Below, one piece after another: positions 1-7,924 of a stretch of 64,000 bases of DNA. The position numbers and the translations under genes are program-made. Origin of the DNA: CAVQKZ01 sp963837325 (GTDB lineage Bacteria > Actinomycetota > Actinomycetes > Mycobacteriales > Jatrophihabitantaceae). The stretch spans positions 1,860,001-1,924,000 of the forward strand of contig CAWIMV010000001.1 of assembly GCA_963837325.1 (NCBI GenBank). Reading direction: 5' to 3'. The notes beneath the pieces were generated by a model. That model saw only the letters and a list, made by a program, of their open reading frames with translations, was not told where the DNA came from and ran no database searches. Positions within the stretch are counted from its first letter, which is position 1. Each line of letters starts with the position of its first letter.

Positions 1-585
1 CACCGAGCGAGTCGCCAGCGAACTGCGGTTGGCCCGAACCATACGGGCGCGCCGTAGCACCGCCATGCGCTCCGGGGCGTCGGCCATGCCGAGCGAGCGC
101 CGCAGGACGCCGGTCGGGGCGATCCGGTGCACGACCAGCGGCGCGAAGCCGAGACGGGCGAGATAGCGGTTCGCCTCGCGCGAGCCCGAACCGGCGGTCG
201 CCACGATGTGGCCCATCCCCCGTTCGTCGGCCAGGTGCACGGCCGCGGTGAGCAGCATTCGGCCGACGCCGCGCCGCCGCTGCTTCGGCGTGACCAGCAG
301 GTGACTGACGTGCAGTACGGGGGTGAGGTCAATGGCGCCAACCTCGTCGAGCTTGGCCACCAGCAAGCCGACGATCGCGCCGGATTCATCGACCGCCGCG
401 AGCAACGTGCGGTTGCCCTCGACGACGATCTCGGTGAGTCGCATCGCAATGTGCTCGGCGGAGGAGTCCAGCAGCGGGCGGCCGCTGAACGTTCCGGAGG
501 AGAAGTCGACGGACTGGGTGAGCTTCACCAGCTCGGGGATGTCGGCCAGTTCAGCAGGACGCACTCGCACGTTGCTTCGCGACAC
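1..585 (-). CDS. GNAT-family N-acetyltransferase, C-terminus cut by window edge
   Basis: The reverse strand reads open from a GTG at 585 to base 1, giving 195 codons with no stop, so the C-terminus lies outside the window. The product is a GCN5-related acetyltransferase, which moves an acetyl group from acetyl-CoA to an amine. The acetyl-CoA loop is visible near residues 100-108 (KQRRRGVGR), preceded by the beta-strand LHVSHLLVT and followed by a typical helix and an LARLGF segment. The upstream ATG at 646 is out of frame with this domain, so GTG 585 is the best start. The substrate cannot be told. It reads in the same direction as the liv cluster but about 150 bp beyond livF, so it is probably separate. 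Confidence 0.8.
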   Translation of the reverse strand, partial: MSRSNVRVRPAELADIPELVKLTQSVDFSSGTFSGRPLLDSSAEHIAMRLTEIVVEGNRTLLAAVDESGAIVGLLVAKLDEVGAIDLTPVLHVSHLLVTPKQRRRGVGRMLLTAAVHLADERGMGHIVATAGSGSREANRYLARLGFAPLVVHRIAPTGVLRRSLGMADAPERMAVLRRARMVRANRSSLATRSV

Positions 586-731
586 CGCGTTGACTCCCAG
601 GCTTGTGCTGTTGTCGGCCGGACGTGCTGGCTGCTCGGGCAACCATAGGCCGACCAGTTAACCCGGCTAGCAGTGGTATCCCCGTATGGCAGGTACTTGT
701 ATCGGCTCTTGGCCCAGCGGCGAGACGCTGA

Positions 732-1496
732 CTAAGATGTCACGATTTCCTCGCCGAGGTATGCGGCTCGGATGCGTTCGTCGGCCAACAGGTCGCGACC
801 GGTGCCCTGGAGCACGAGGTCACCGGTCTCGAGCACGTAGCCGCGGTCGGCGAGGGTCAACGCCTGGGCCGCGTTCTGCTCCACCAGCAGAACCGTCACT
901 CCGGCCTCGTTGATCTCGCGCAGGATGTCGAAGATCTGGGCCACGATCAACGGGGCCAGCCCCATCGATGGCTCGTCGAGCAGCAGCAGTCGTGGCTTGC
1001 CCATGAGGGCCCGCCCGATGGCAAGCATCTGCTGTTCGCCACCCGAGAGCGTTCCGCCGAGTTGCTTGTAACGCTCGCGCAGCCGGGGGAAGAGTTCGAG
1101 CACGCGCTCGAGGTCGGCCGAATCCGTCTGCTTGAACCGGAACGCGCCCATCTCGAGGTTCTCGGCCACCGTCATCCGCGGGAACACGTGGCGACCTTCG
1201 GGGACGTGGCAGATGCCGAGGCTGATGAGGCGGTGGGCCGGGATTCCGTCGATGCGCCGGCCGTCGTAGCTGATCGAGCCGACCGTCGGCCTGAGCATGC
1301 CCGAGATCGTCTTTTGCGTGGTCGTCTTGCCGGCCCCATTTGCGCCGAGCAAGGCAACGATTTCGCCTTCGCCGACGTGGAACGAGATCCCCTTGAGTGC
1401 CCGAATGGCGCCGTAACGGACTTCGATGTCGACGACGTCGAGCAGTACCTTGCTGGACGCGGCAACCGGCTCGCTGACCGTGCTCGGCTCACTCAT
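732..1496 (-). CDS. livF: Branched-chain amino acid ABC transporter ATP-binding protein LivF
   Basis: 254 aa ATPase, the last gene of a five-gene liv cluster, working at the cytoplasmic face of the membrane with LivG to power uptake by LivH/LivM. Walker A (GANGAGKTT, about residue 52), the ABC signature (LSGGEQQ) and Walker B (LLLDEPSMG) are all intact. The length is slightly above the usual 235 aa because of a Ser/Val-rich N-terminal tail of about 18 residues. The ATG at 1496 overlaps the end of livG by 8 bp, indicating translational coupling. The transporter may take other small amides or urea-like solutes; substrate is inferred from family only. Confidence 0.93.
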   Translation of the reverse strand: MSEPSTVSEPVAASSKVLLDVVDIEVRYGAIRALKGISFHVGEGEIVALLGANGAGKTTTQKTISGMLRPTVGSISYDGRRIDGIPAHRLISLGICHVPEGRHVFPRMTVAENLEMGAFRFKQTDSADLERVLELFPRLRERYKQLGGTLSGGEQQMLAIGRALMGKPRLLLLDEPSMGLAPLIVAQIFDILREINEAGVTVLLVEQNAAQALTLADRGYVLETGDLVLQGTGRDLLADERIRAAYLGEEIVTS

Positions 1497-2388
1497 CGGT
1501 GTCCTCCTGCGGCGCGGGGCCTTCAGTGTCGATGAGGGTCAGTTCGGGGGCCTGCGCCGCCTGGTCCTGAGCTTCCTCAGCCGACGTACCGAGGTACGCG
1601 GCAACCACAGCCGGGTCACGCTGAATGTCGTGCGGGCTGCCCTCCGCGATCTTCTCCCCGAAATTGAGCACGATGATGCGGTGCGCGATGGACATGACCA
1701 GTTTCATGTCGTGCTCGATGAGCAACACGCTCACCCCGCGCTCGCTGTTGATCCGGGCGATCAACTCCGCGAGGTCACGCTTCTCGGCCGGGTTGGTGCC
1801 GGCCGCTGGTTCATCGAGCAGCAGCACGCCGGGATCAGTGCCCAGGGCGCGCGCGATTTCAAGGCGGCGCTGCTCGCCGTAGGCCAGTGACCCGGCCAGC
1901 TCGTTGGGCCGATTGCCGAGGCCGACGTCGTGCAGCAGCGCCAGCGCGGCACGAGTGCTCTCCTTCTCCTCCCGGCGCTGCCACGGCATGCCCAGCATCG
2001 CGGCCATTGGCCCCGAACGCTGTCGGGTCTCTATACCGACCTTGACGTTCTCGATGGCGGTCAACGCCGGGAAGAGGCGGATGTTCTGGAACGTCCGAGC
2101 CACCCCGAGGTGATTGACGACGTGCGTCTTCTTGCCGATGACACTTACCGGCTGAGCGCCGAGGCGACCGACCAGCGTGACCCGTCCCTCCTGGGGCGTG
2201 TACACGCCGGTGAGCGAGTTGAACAGCGACGTCTTGCCGGCTCCGTTGGGCCCGATGACGGCCAGGATCTCGCCCCGGTACATCTGCATCGAGACATCGT
2301 TGAGGCTGACCACGCCACCGAAACGCAGCGTCACGTGGTCAACGTCGAATACCAGGTCCGGCGCCGTCTGCTCCGCTGTCGTCGTCAC
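1489..2388 (-). CDS. livG: Branched-chain amino acid ABC transporter ATP-binding protein LivG
   Basis: 299 aa, second ATPase of the liv transporter. Walker A is GPNGAGKTS, the signature is an LAYGEQRRLEIARAL variant typical of LivG, and Walker B is LLLDEPAAG. The C-terminus carries an acidic tail. The reading frame stays open far upstream inside livM, but the conserved domain begins after the GTG at 2388, which overlaps the livM TGA in a GTGA arrangement; I therefore use that start. The stop overlaps livF. Partners are livM and livH immediately upstream. Confidence 0.92.
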   Translation of the reverse strand: MTTTAEQTAPDLVFDVDHVTLRFGGVVSLNDVSMQMYRGEILAVIGPNGAGKTSLFNSLTGVYTPQEGRVTLVGRLGAQPVSVIGKKTHVVNHLGVARTFQNIRLFPALTAIENVKVGIETRQRSGPMAAMLGMPWQRREEKESTRAALALLHDVGLGNRPNELAGSLAYGEQRRLEIARALGTDPGVLLLDEPAAGTNPAEKRDLAELIARINSERGVSVLLIEHDMKLVMSIAHRIIVLNFGEKIAEGSPHDIQRDPAVVAAYLGTSAEEAQDQAAQAPELTLIDTEGPAPQEDTDE

Positions 2389-4607
2389 AGTGCACCCCCG
2401 CGAGGCACGGCCGCGGTCTCGGCAGACCCAGGCGCATCGAGCCCTTCGAGTTCGGCCCTGCGTCTCTTCGCCGGCAGCAGACCAGCCGGTCGGAAGATCA
2501 TCATCGCGAGCACCATCGCCCCGATCCACATCTGCCGGTCGTCCTGCGGGACCTGGTCCTTCAGGAACTGCGGCAGCCAGGTCAACATCGCGGCGCCGGC
2601 CATGGCTCCCTGCAGCGAGCCCATGCCGCCGAAGACGACGTACGCGACGATCAAGATCGACGCCTGCAAGGTGAACAGGCTGGGGTCGAAATATCCGACC
2701 TGGGTCGCGAAGAACGCGCCCGCCAACGCCGACGTCGACGCGCCGATCGCGAAGGCCAGCAGTTTGACCCGCGCGGTGTTGACGCCGGTGGCCTGGGCGG
2801 CGACCTCGTCCTCGCGGATGGCCGCCCACGCCCGCCCGAGTCGCGAGCCTTCGAGTCGGTAGAAGAACACGATGACGACCACGAGCATGATGAGCAGCAG
2901 ATACCAGTAGGGCAGGTTGTCCTGACCCCAGGTGATCTGGAAGCCACCGATCTTGAGCACGGGGTGGGGCACGGTCGGCCCTTGCGGCCCGCCGGTGAAG
3001 CCGCCCGGGTTGTTGACCGCCAGAATCTGGATGATCTCGCCGAACCCGAGCGTGACGATGGCGAGGTAGTCCCCCCGCAGGCGAAGGGTGGGCGCGCCCA
3101 ACAAGACGCCGGCGATCAGGCACGCGACGATCGCGAACGGGATGGTCAGCAGCGGAGTCATGTGCAGCCAACTCGGCGGCTTGACCGGCAGCGCTCCAAC
3201 GAGATACGCCGTGGTGTACGAGCCGATCTCGTAGAAGGCGATGTAACCGAGGTCGAGCAGCCCGGCCCAGCCCACCACGACATTCAGTCCGAGGGCCAGC
3301 AGCACGAACACGCCGATCTGACCGACCAGCACGTTCTGCCACGTCACCGGCAACGTGGGTGGGTAGAACAGCGCCAGCGCCGCACCGACGACGAGCACCG
3401 ACTTGCCGGCCGACGATGCACCGATCTTGCTGACCATCTCGGTCACGGGCAGCTTGGGCGCGCCGTTCGCGGGCGTCTCGCGGCGGCGGCGCCAGGCGAG
3501 CAGGGGAACGACCGCGGCGAGGAACAGCGCGAAAACGATGCAGGTCACGAACCCGCCTGTGCCCAGGTTTTTCCAACTCGCGCCGTACTGCGGGGCCAGC
3601 CTCGCGCCGACGTTGGCCATCGATTGGAGGGTGAAGAACGTCAGCACGATCCCTACGACCGACACCACCGCGGCCGCTGCGGCCAGGATTGAATGCCGAA
3701 GGTAGACCGCAGCGAGCGCGAGTACGGCGGAGCCGGCAAACAGCACCCAGCCGAGCCAGGCCAGATACTGCGAGGCCAACGGCGACAGTCCCCTTCCGAC
3801 GAAATCGTCGTGCGCCTCGGAGAACGTGGCGTTCAAGCCCAGCGGGCCGAACCAGCCATCGGTGGTGAACGCGAGCAGCCCCATGATCACGCCGACCACG
3901 GCGAACGGCAGACCCGGCCGGTAGTCGATCACCGACCTCAGGAACCCGCGGGTGTCGGCAGTCTCCGACCGCGCGTGCACGGCGATTACGCCGGCACCCG
4001 CGAGGATGAGGAAGCCTATGATGTCGGTGTACACGCCGAGCGAGTGGTCAATCCCACCGCCGACGTCGACCACGTCGGAGTGGGCCAAGTAGCTCAGAAC
4101 GGCGCCCGCAACTGCGACGGCGGCCGTCAGATATCCGAACATGCGCAGCCGGGTCACGATCGCCGCGCCGCAGGAGGCCAACGCGAGCGCGATCAACGTC
4201 CAGGCGAGCCAGTCGAAGAACGCCACCGTGAGCGAGGACAAGGCTGGTGAGTCGTCCACTACCGACCGGACCGCGTTGAACTTGCCGCTCCCCCGCGAAC
4301 TGGCCAGGGGGTCGTACCAATTCATCACCGTCTGTGCGGTCACGACAACGAGCAGCCCTGCCCCGAGCGGCACGACGCCCGGTCGGGTCAGGTACGGGAT
4401 CACCCGTGGCCAGAACGTGATCAGGACGAAGATCAGCAGCCCGATCGCCAGGAACACGAAAATGCGCGGTACCGCGATGGCGTGCCGGAACGAGACGCCG
4501 AAGTCGGTGAGCGTGCCTTCCTGGTTGCCGACCATGATGGCCAGGACAAAGCCACCGAGCAGGCAGGCAGCCAGGCGCTGCAACGTGGCGCGCGTGGTTT
4601 CGGTCAT
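2385..4607 (-). CDS. livM: LivM-type permease with a large N-terminal membrane extension
   Basis: 740 aa, more than twice the usual 300-350 aa of LivM. The ordinary permease core occupies roughly residues 435-715, with the typical NVVVGWAGLLDLGYIAFYEIG segment split across two helices, the GDYLAIVTLGFGE loop and the AIREDEVAA coupling segment that contacts the ATPases. The first ~430 residues form about ten hydrophobic segments with no similarity I recognise. The ATG at 4607 overlaps the livH stop (ATGA), supporting this start over upstream ones. It forms the membrane channel with LivH. The function of the extension is unknown. Confidence 0.9.
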   Translation of the reverse strand: MTETTRATLQRLAACLLGGFVLAIMVGNQEGTLTDFGVSFRHAIAVPRIFVFLAIGLLIFVLITFWPRVIPYLTRPGVVPLGAGLLVVVTAQTVMNWYDPLASSRGSGKFNAVRSVVDDSPALSSLTVAFFDWLAWTLIALALASCGAAIVTRLRMFGYLTAAVAVAGAVLSYLAHSDVVDVGGGIDHSLGVYTDIIGFLILAGAGVIAVHARSETADTRGFLRSVIDYRPGLPFAVVGVIMGLLAFTTDGWFGPLGLNATFSEAHDDFVGRGLSPLASQYLAWLGWVLFAGSAVLALAAVYLRHSILAAAAAVVSVVGIVLTFFTLQSMANVGARLAPQYGASWKNLGTGGFVTCIVFALFLAAVVPLLAWRRRRETPANGAPKLPVTEMVSKIGASSAGKSVLVVGAALALFYPPTLPVTWQNVLVGQIGVFVLLALGLNVVVGWAGLLDLGYIAFYEIGSYTTAYLVGALPVKPPSWLHMTPLLTIPFAIVACLIAGVLLGAPTLRLRGDYLAIVTLGFGEIIQILAVNNPGGFTGGPQGPTVPHPVLKIGGFQITWGQDNLPYWYLLLIMLVVVIVFFYRLEGSRLGRAWAAIREDEVAAQATGVNTARVKLLAFAIGASTSALAGAFFATQVGYFDPSLFTLQASILIVAYVVFGGMGSLQGAMAGAAMLTWLPQFLKDQVPQDDRQMWIGAMVLAMMIFRPAGLLPAKRRRAELEGLDAPGSAETAAVPRGGAL

Positions 4608-5554
4608 GCCGCACGCCCCAACCGCTCGCCGAGGATGCCCGTCGGCCGGACCAGGAGGATCAACACGAGGACGACGAAGCTGATGACGTCGTTCCACTTC
4701 GCCCCGATGAACGGCAACGCCGCAATGAGCACTTCGGCCTGACCCAGAACCAGTCCGCCGATCATGGCGCCGCGGATGTTGCCGATACCGCCGAGCACCG
4801 CGGCCGCGAACGCCTTGACGCCCGGGGTGAAACCCATCAGGTTCGAGACGCCGAACGCGGTCCCGAACATGAATCCGGCCGCGCCCGCGAGTGCACCACC
4901 GATAACGAACGTCCGAGAGATCGTCTTGTCGATGTCGATACCCATCAACGCCGCCGTGGGCGCGTCCTCAGCGACCGCGCGGATCCCGCGACCCAACTTC
5001 GTCTTGTTCACCAGACGGTCGAGGAACACCATCATGACGACCGCGGTAATGACGATGATCACTTGGATCAGGGATACCTTCGCGCTGCCGATCGTGAGCA
5101 CGCGATGGTTGACGTTGAAGTACGTCGGAAAGGCGTTGTTGGGTAATCGATTGAAAAGTTTGCCGGCGAGGTTCGACAAGAACAGCGACGCGCCGATCGC
5201 GCTGATCAGGAACGCGAGTTTAGGGGCACCACTTCGCCGCAGGGTCTTGTACGCGACCTTCTCGAGCAGCCAGGCCATCCCGGCACCACAGATGGCACCA
5301 CTCAGCACACCTGCCATGACGGTGAGCGGCACCATCATTCCGGTGAGATGTCGGTGCCCGACAATGCCGTTCACGACCAGGTAGCTGCCGAAGCCACCGG
5401 TCATGAACACCTCGCTGTGAGCGAAGTTGATCAACTGCAGAACGCCGTAGACCAAGGTGTAACCGAGCGCGATCAGGGAGTACACCGAGCCCTGCTCGAG
5501 TCCGATGACGATGTTCTGGGGAAGTTGCTGGACCCAATCTTGAGACTGGCTCAC
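4604..5554 (-). CDS. livH: Branched-chain amino acid ABC transporter permease LivH
   Basis: 316 aa integral membrane permease of normal length. The diagnostic N-terminal run GLEQGSVYSLIALGYTLVYG and the AVAEDAPTAALMGID cytoplasmic coupling loop identify LivH. It forms the transmembrane pore with LivM. It is separated from livK by 140 bp holding a strong hairpin, while its stop overlaps the livM start by 4 bp, so livH-livM-livG-livF probably form one translationally coupled unit expressed at a lower level than the binding protein. Confidence 0.94.
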   Translation of the reverse strand: MSQSQDWVQQLPQNIVIGLEQGSVYSLIALGYTLVYGVLQLINFAHSEVFMTGGFGSYLVVNGIVGHRHLTGMMVPLTVMAGVLSGAICGAGMAWLLEKVAYKTLRRSGAPKLAFLISAIGASLFLSNLAGKLFNRLPNNAFPTYFNVNHRVLTIGSAKVSLIQVIIVITAVVMMVFLDRLVNKTKLGRGIRAVAEDAPTAALMGIDIDKTISRTFVIGGALAGAAGFMFGTAFGVSNLMGFTPGVKAFAAAVLGGIGNIRGAMIGGLVLGQAEVLIAALPFIGAKWNDVISFVVLVLILLVRPTGILGERLGRAA

Positions 5555-5621
5555 GCCTACGCTCCTCGCGATGACGGTGGGCGGCGTGAGATCGCAACAA
5601 CCCGATTGGACAAGACGGTAG

Positions 5622-5655
5622 CGGGGGCGAATCGGATCACTCCGATTCGCCCCCG
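5622..5655 (-). terminator. Hairpin between livK and livH (terminator or attenuator)
   Basis: A 15-bp stem around a TCAC tetraloop: left arm 5622-5636 pairs perfectly with 5641-5655, extended by one G-T pair at 5621/5656. It lies in the 140-bp gap between livK and livH, about 40 bp after the livK stop. There is no clear T-tract on the minus strand, so it may stabilise the livK mRNA or cause partial termination. Such an arrangement commonly gives the binding protein more transcript than the membrane parts. Confidence 0.7.
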
Positions 5656-5694
5656 TCCCACTGACATCCGGCTAACTATCGCCAGTCGGCAGTC

Positions 5695-6912
5695 TTACTT
5701 GAGTTCTTTGATGTTGCCGAGCCCCTTGATCACCTTGTTCTTCTGCTGGAAGAGGTTGACGATCAGCGACGTCGACTGGAGTTCACCGTTCGACTGGAAC
5801 TTGATCTGCGTGGTGATGCCCTGGAAGTCCTCACTGTTGAGGGCCGACATCACGCTGGTGCGAGTCGCCGGACCGCTGGCGGAGGCCTTCGAGATCGCAT
5901 CGATCAGCAGGTTGGTCGCGTCATACGCCTCGGGTGAGTACGTCGACGGCGGCGTCTTGAACATCGTCTGGTAGTCCGACGCGAACTGCTTGGCCGACGG
6001 GGCAATCGTCGCGTCCTGGCAGCCACAGGTGAAGTACCAACCGTCACCGGCCGCGCCCGCGCCCGAGGTGAACACCGAGGACTTGCCGCCGTTGCCGGTC
6101 ACCGTGCGTCCCTTGAAACCTGCTGCCACGAGTGCCTTGGCCAGCAGCGCAGCCTGGGCATCGTAACCGCCGTAGAAGATCGCGTCGGCTCCGGAAGCGG
6201 CGATCGTCTGAGCGATCGGGTTGTAGTTCTTGGTGGTCGTGCCGTCGACGCCACCCTTGACAACCGTGACGCCCTTGACCTTCAGTTCGTTTGCCATCGT
6301 GCCGGCCACGCCCGCACCGTACGTGCTCAGGTCACTGAGAACGAAGACCTTCTTGGCCCCGGTGCGCGCAAGCCAGTCAGCACCCTGCGCACCCTCGACG
6401 TTGTCGTTGGGGATGATCCGGTGCCAGCACTTGTTGCCCAGCTTCTGCAGCTCGGCGTTACTCGCCGAAGCCGTGACAGTGGGAATCGGCGGTGAGGCCG
6501 AGCAGAAGCTCGGGTTCACGGCCTTGCTCTCGCCGGAGAATGCAGGACCGACCACCGCGATGACCTCGGGGTCCTCGATCAGGGTCGTGGCTGCCGCCGG
6601 CGCCTTGGCCGGGTCACCCTCACTGTCCTGCGCGTCGAGCTGGATCTTGAACTTGAACTTGCCCGACTTGTTGGCCTGGTCGACCGCCAACGTCGCACCG
6701 TTGCGCTCGTTGATGCCCAACTGCGCGTTTGGCCCGGACAGGGCGCCGATGAAACCGACCTTGTAGGTCTTGGCAGCACCGCCGCTGCTGCTGGACCCGC
6801 CGCCACCTCCTAGACCGGTGTTGCTCTTCTTCTTGCTGCTCGAGCAGCCGGACAACGCCACGGCGCTCGCGGTGACGACCACGGCAATCGTGGTAAACGT
6901 ACGGTTTCGCAC
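5695..6912 (-). CDS. livK: Branched-chain amino acid ABC transporter substrate-binding lipoprotein
   Basis: 405 aa extracytoplasmic binding protein. It has a lipoprotein signal with lipobox LSGC and Cys at residue 23, then a flexible Gly/Ser-rich linker (residues ~33-47), then a periplasmic-binding-protein type I fold starting YKVGFIGALSGPNAQLG. It is anchored on the outside of the membrane and delivers ligand to LivHM. The GTG start at 6912 has an AGGAGG ribosome site about 10 nt upstream. It leads the liv cluster, followed by a hairpin. Ligand identity (Leu/Ile/Val or another amino acid or amide) is inferred. Confidence 0.93.
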   Translation of the reverse strand: MRNRTFTTIAVVVTASAVALSGCSSSKKKSNTGLGGGGGSSSSGGAAKTYKVGFIGALSGPNAQLGINERNGATLAVDQANKSGKFKFKIQLDAQDSEGDPAKAPAAATTLIEDPEVIAVVGPAFSGESKAVNPSFCSASPPIPTVTASASNAELQKLGNKCWHRIIPNDNVEGAQGADWLARTGAKKVFVLSDLSTYGAGVAGTMANELKVKGVTVVKGGVDGTTTKNYNPIAQTIAASGADAIFYGGYDAQAALLAKALVAAGFKGRTVTGNGGKSSVFTSGAGAAGDGWYFTCGCQDATIAPSAKQFASDYQTMFKTPPSTYSPEAYDATNLLIDAISKASASGPATRTSVMSALNSEDFQGITTQIKFQSNGELQSTSLIVNLFQQKNKVIKGLGNIKELK

Positions 6913-7089
6913 TGAAATAGCCTCCTATGAGGGCCCTTTGTTGGACGCAGATCACCGCCCACTGCTCGCCGGACGATAGTCCAACCCGTCTCCGGATGGC
7001 AGACCCTTGGGTGTCGTGTCTTAGGTCGTGACCAAATCTCAACCCGGTGTCGGGCGGCGAAACCATACCCAGTCGGGCGGAGCCGGTCG

Positions 7090-7716
7090 CTACTGCTCGG
7101 TAATGGCGTCGCCACTGAGCACAAGATCGGCGACCGCACGCATCGACGTGCGGTTGTCCATGGCCGCGCGCTGGATCCAGCGAAATGCCTCTGGCTCACT
7201 CATTCCGTGCGCCGACATGAGCGACCCCTTCGCCCGCTCGATCAGCTTGCGAGCCTCGAGCCGTTCGCGCAATCCGCTGACCTCGGCTTCGAGGGCCTTG
7301 ATCTCGGCGAAGCGCGATGTCGCCATCTCTATCGCCGGCAGGAGGTCACGCTTCTGGAACGGCTTCACCAGGTAGGCCATCGCGCCGGCGTCGCGGGCCT
7401 TTTCGATCAGGTCGCGTTGACTGAACGCGGTCAGCATGACGACCGGCGCCAGCCTGGTGCCGGCGATCTGCGCGGCCGCGGCGATGCCGTCCATTTTCGG
7501 CATCTTGACGTCACAGATCACCAGATCAGGGTGAAGTTCGTTGGCCAGCGCCACGGCCTGCTCCCCGTCGGCGGCCTCGCCCACGACGTCGAAGCCTTCT
7601 TCGATCAGCATCTCGCGCAGGTCGAGGCGGATGAGCGCCTCGTCTTCGGCGATGACCACGCGGACAGCTCGGGGCGTCGAGGGTGACGTCGCGGAACTCG
7701 CTGAGGCGGCAGCCAC
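7090..7716 (-). CDS. pdtaR: ANTAR-domain response regulator PdtaR
   Basis: 208 aa. An N-terminal receiver domain (residues ~18-130) shows the acidic pair at the phosphorylation pocket, the phospho-acceptor Asp69 (VICDVKMPKMDG), and Lys118 in YLVKPF. A short coiled coil leads to a C-terminal ANTAR RNA-binding domain (residues ~145-200, LIERAKGSLM..AFRWIQRAAMDNR). ANTAR proteins bind paired hexaloop RNA hairpins and act as antiterminators; in mycobacteria PdtaR is phosphorylated by PdtaS, which is not adjacent here. The GTG at 7716 follows a GAGGGAAG ribosome site. Its promoter region is shared with tRNA-Leu on the other strand. Confidence 0.93.
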   Translation of the reverse strand: MAAASASSATSPSTPRAVRVVIAEDEALIRLDLREMLIEEGFDVVGEAADGEQAVALANELHPDLVICDVKMPKMDGIAAAAQIAGTRLAPVVMLTAFSQRDLIEKARDAGAMAYLVKPFQKRDLLPAIEMATSRFAEIKALEAEVSGLRERLEARKLIERAKGSLMSAHGMSEPEAFRWIQRAAMDNRTSMRAVADLVLSGDAITEQ

Positions 7717-7765
7717 GGTGCTTCCCTCTCAGGTCGTTGCCTTGTGAGACGTGCGCCGAGCCTTC

Positions 7766-7784
7766 AGCCTAGCGCCGCTAGGAT
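7766..7784. promoter_or_regulatory. Palindrome holding back-to-back -10 boxes for pdtaR and tRNA-Leu
   Basis: A perfect 7-1-7 palindrome (CCTAGCG-C-CGCTAGG, 7768-7782) sits between pdtaR and tRNA-Leu. Reading right it gives TAGGAT (7779-7784), 25 bp before the tRNA; reading left it gives TAGGCT (7771-7766), about 50 bp before the pdtaR GTG. It could be two divergent -10 elements, an operator, or both. No convincing -35 partner was seen. Confidence 0.4.
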
Positions 7785-7809
7785 GCTCAAGGTGCCGGAA
7801 GGTGAGCAC

Positions 7810-7891
7810 GCCCCTGTGATGGAACTGGCATACATGATGGTCTCAAACACCATTGCCGAAAGGCGTGTGGGTTCGAATCCCACCGGGGGCA
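7810..7891 (+). tRNA. tRNA-Leu(CAA)
   Basis: 82 nt including the discriminator A; CCA is not encoded. The acceptor stem is GCCCCTG paired with CGGGGGC. The anticodon stem ATGGT/ACCAT encloses the loop CTCAAAC, giving anticodon CAA (reads UUG). A long class II variable arm (about TTGCCGAAAGGCGT) and a T arm GTGGG-TTCGAAT-CCCAC follow, as expected for tRNA-Leu. UUG is a rare codon in such a G+C-rich genome. Confidence 0.95.
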
Positions 7892-7924
7892 CGATGGACG
7901 CCCGGGCTCGGTAGGTTGGCCCGA

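Noticed and set aside
7853..7924. Upstream extension of the decarboxylase from 7853
   Set aside because: It begins inside tRNA-Leu and crosses the TAGGTT -10 box; the ATG at 7925 explains the family N-terminus.
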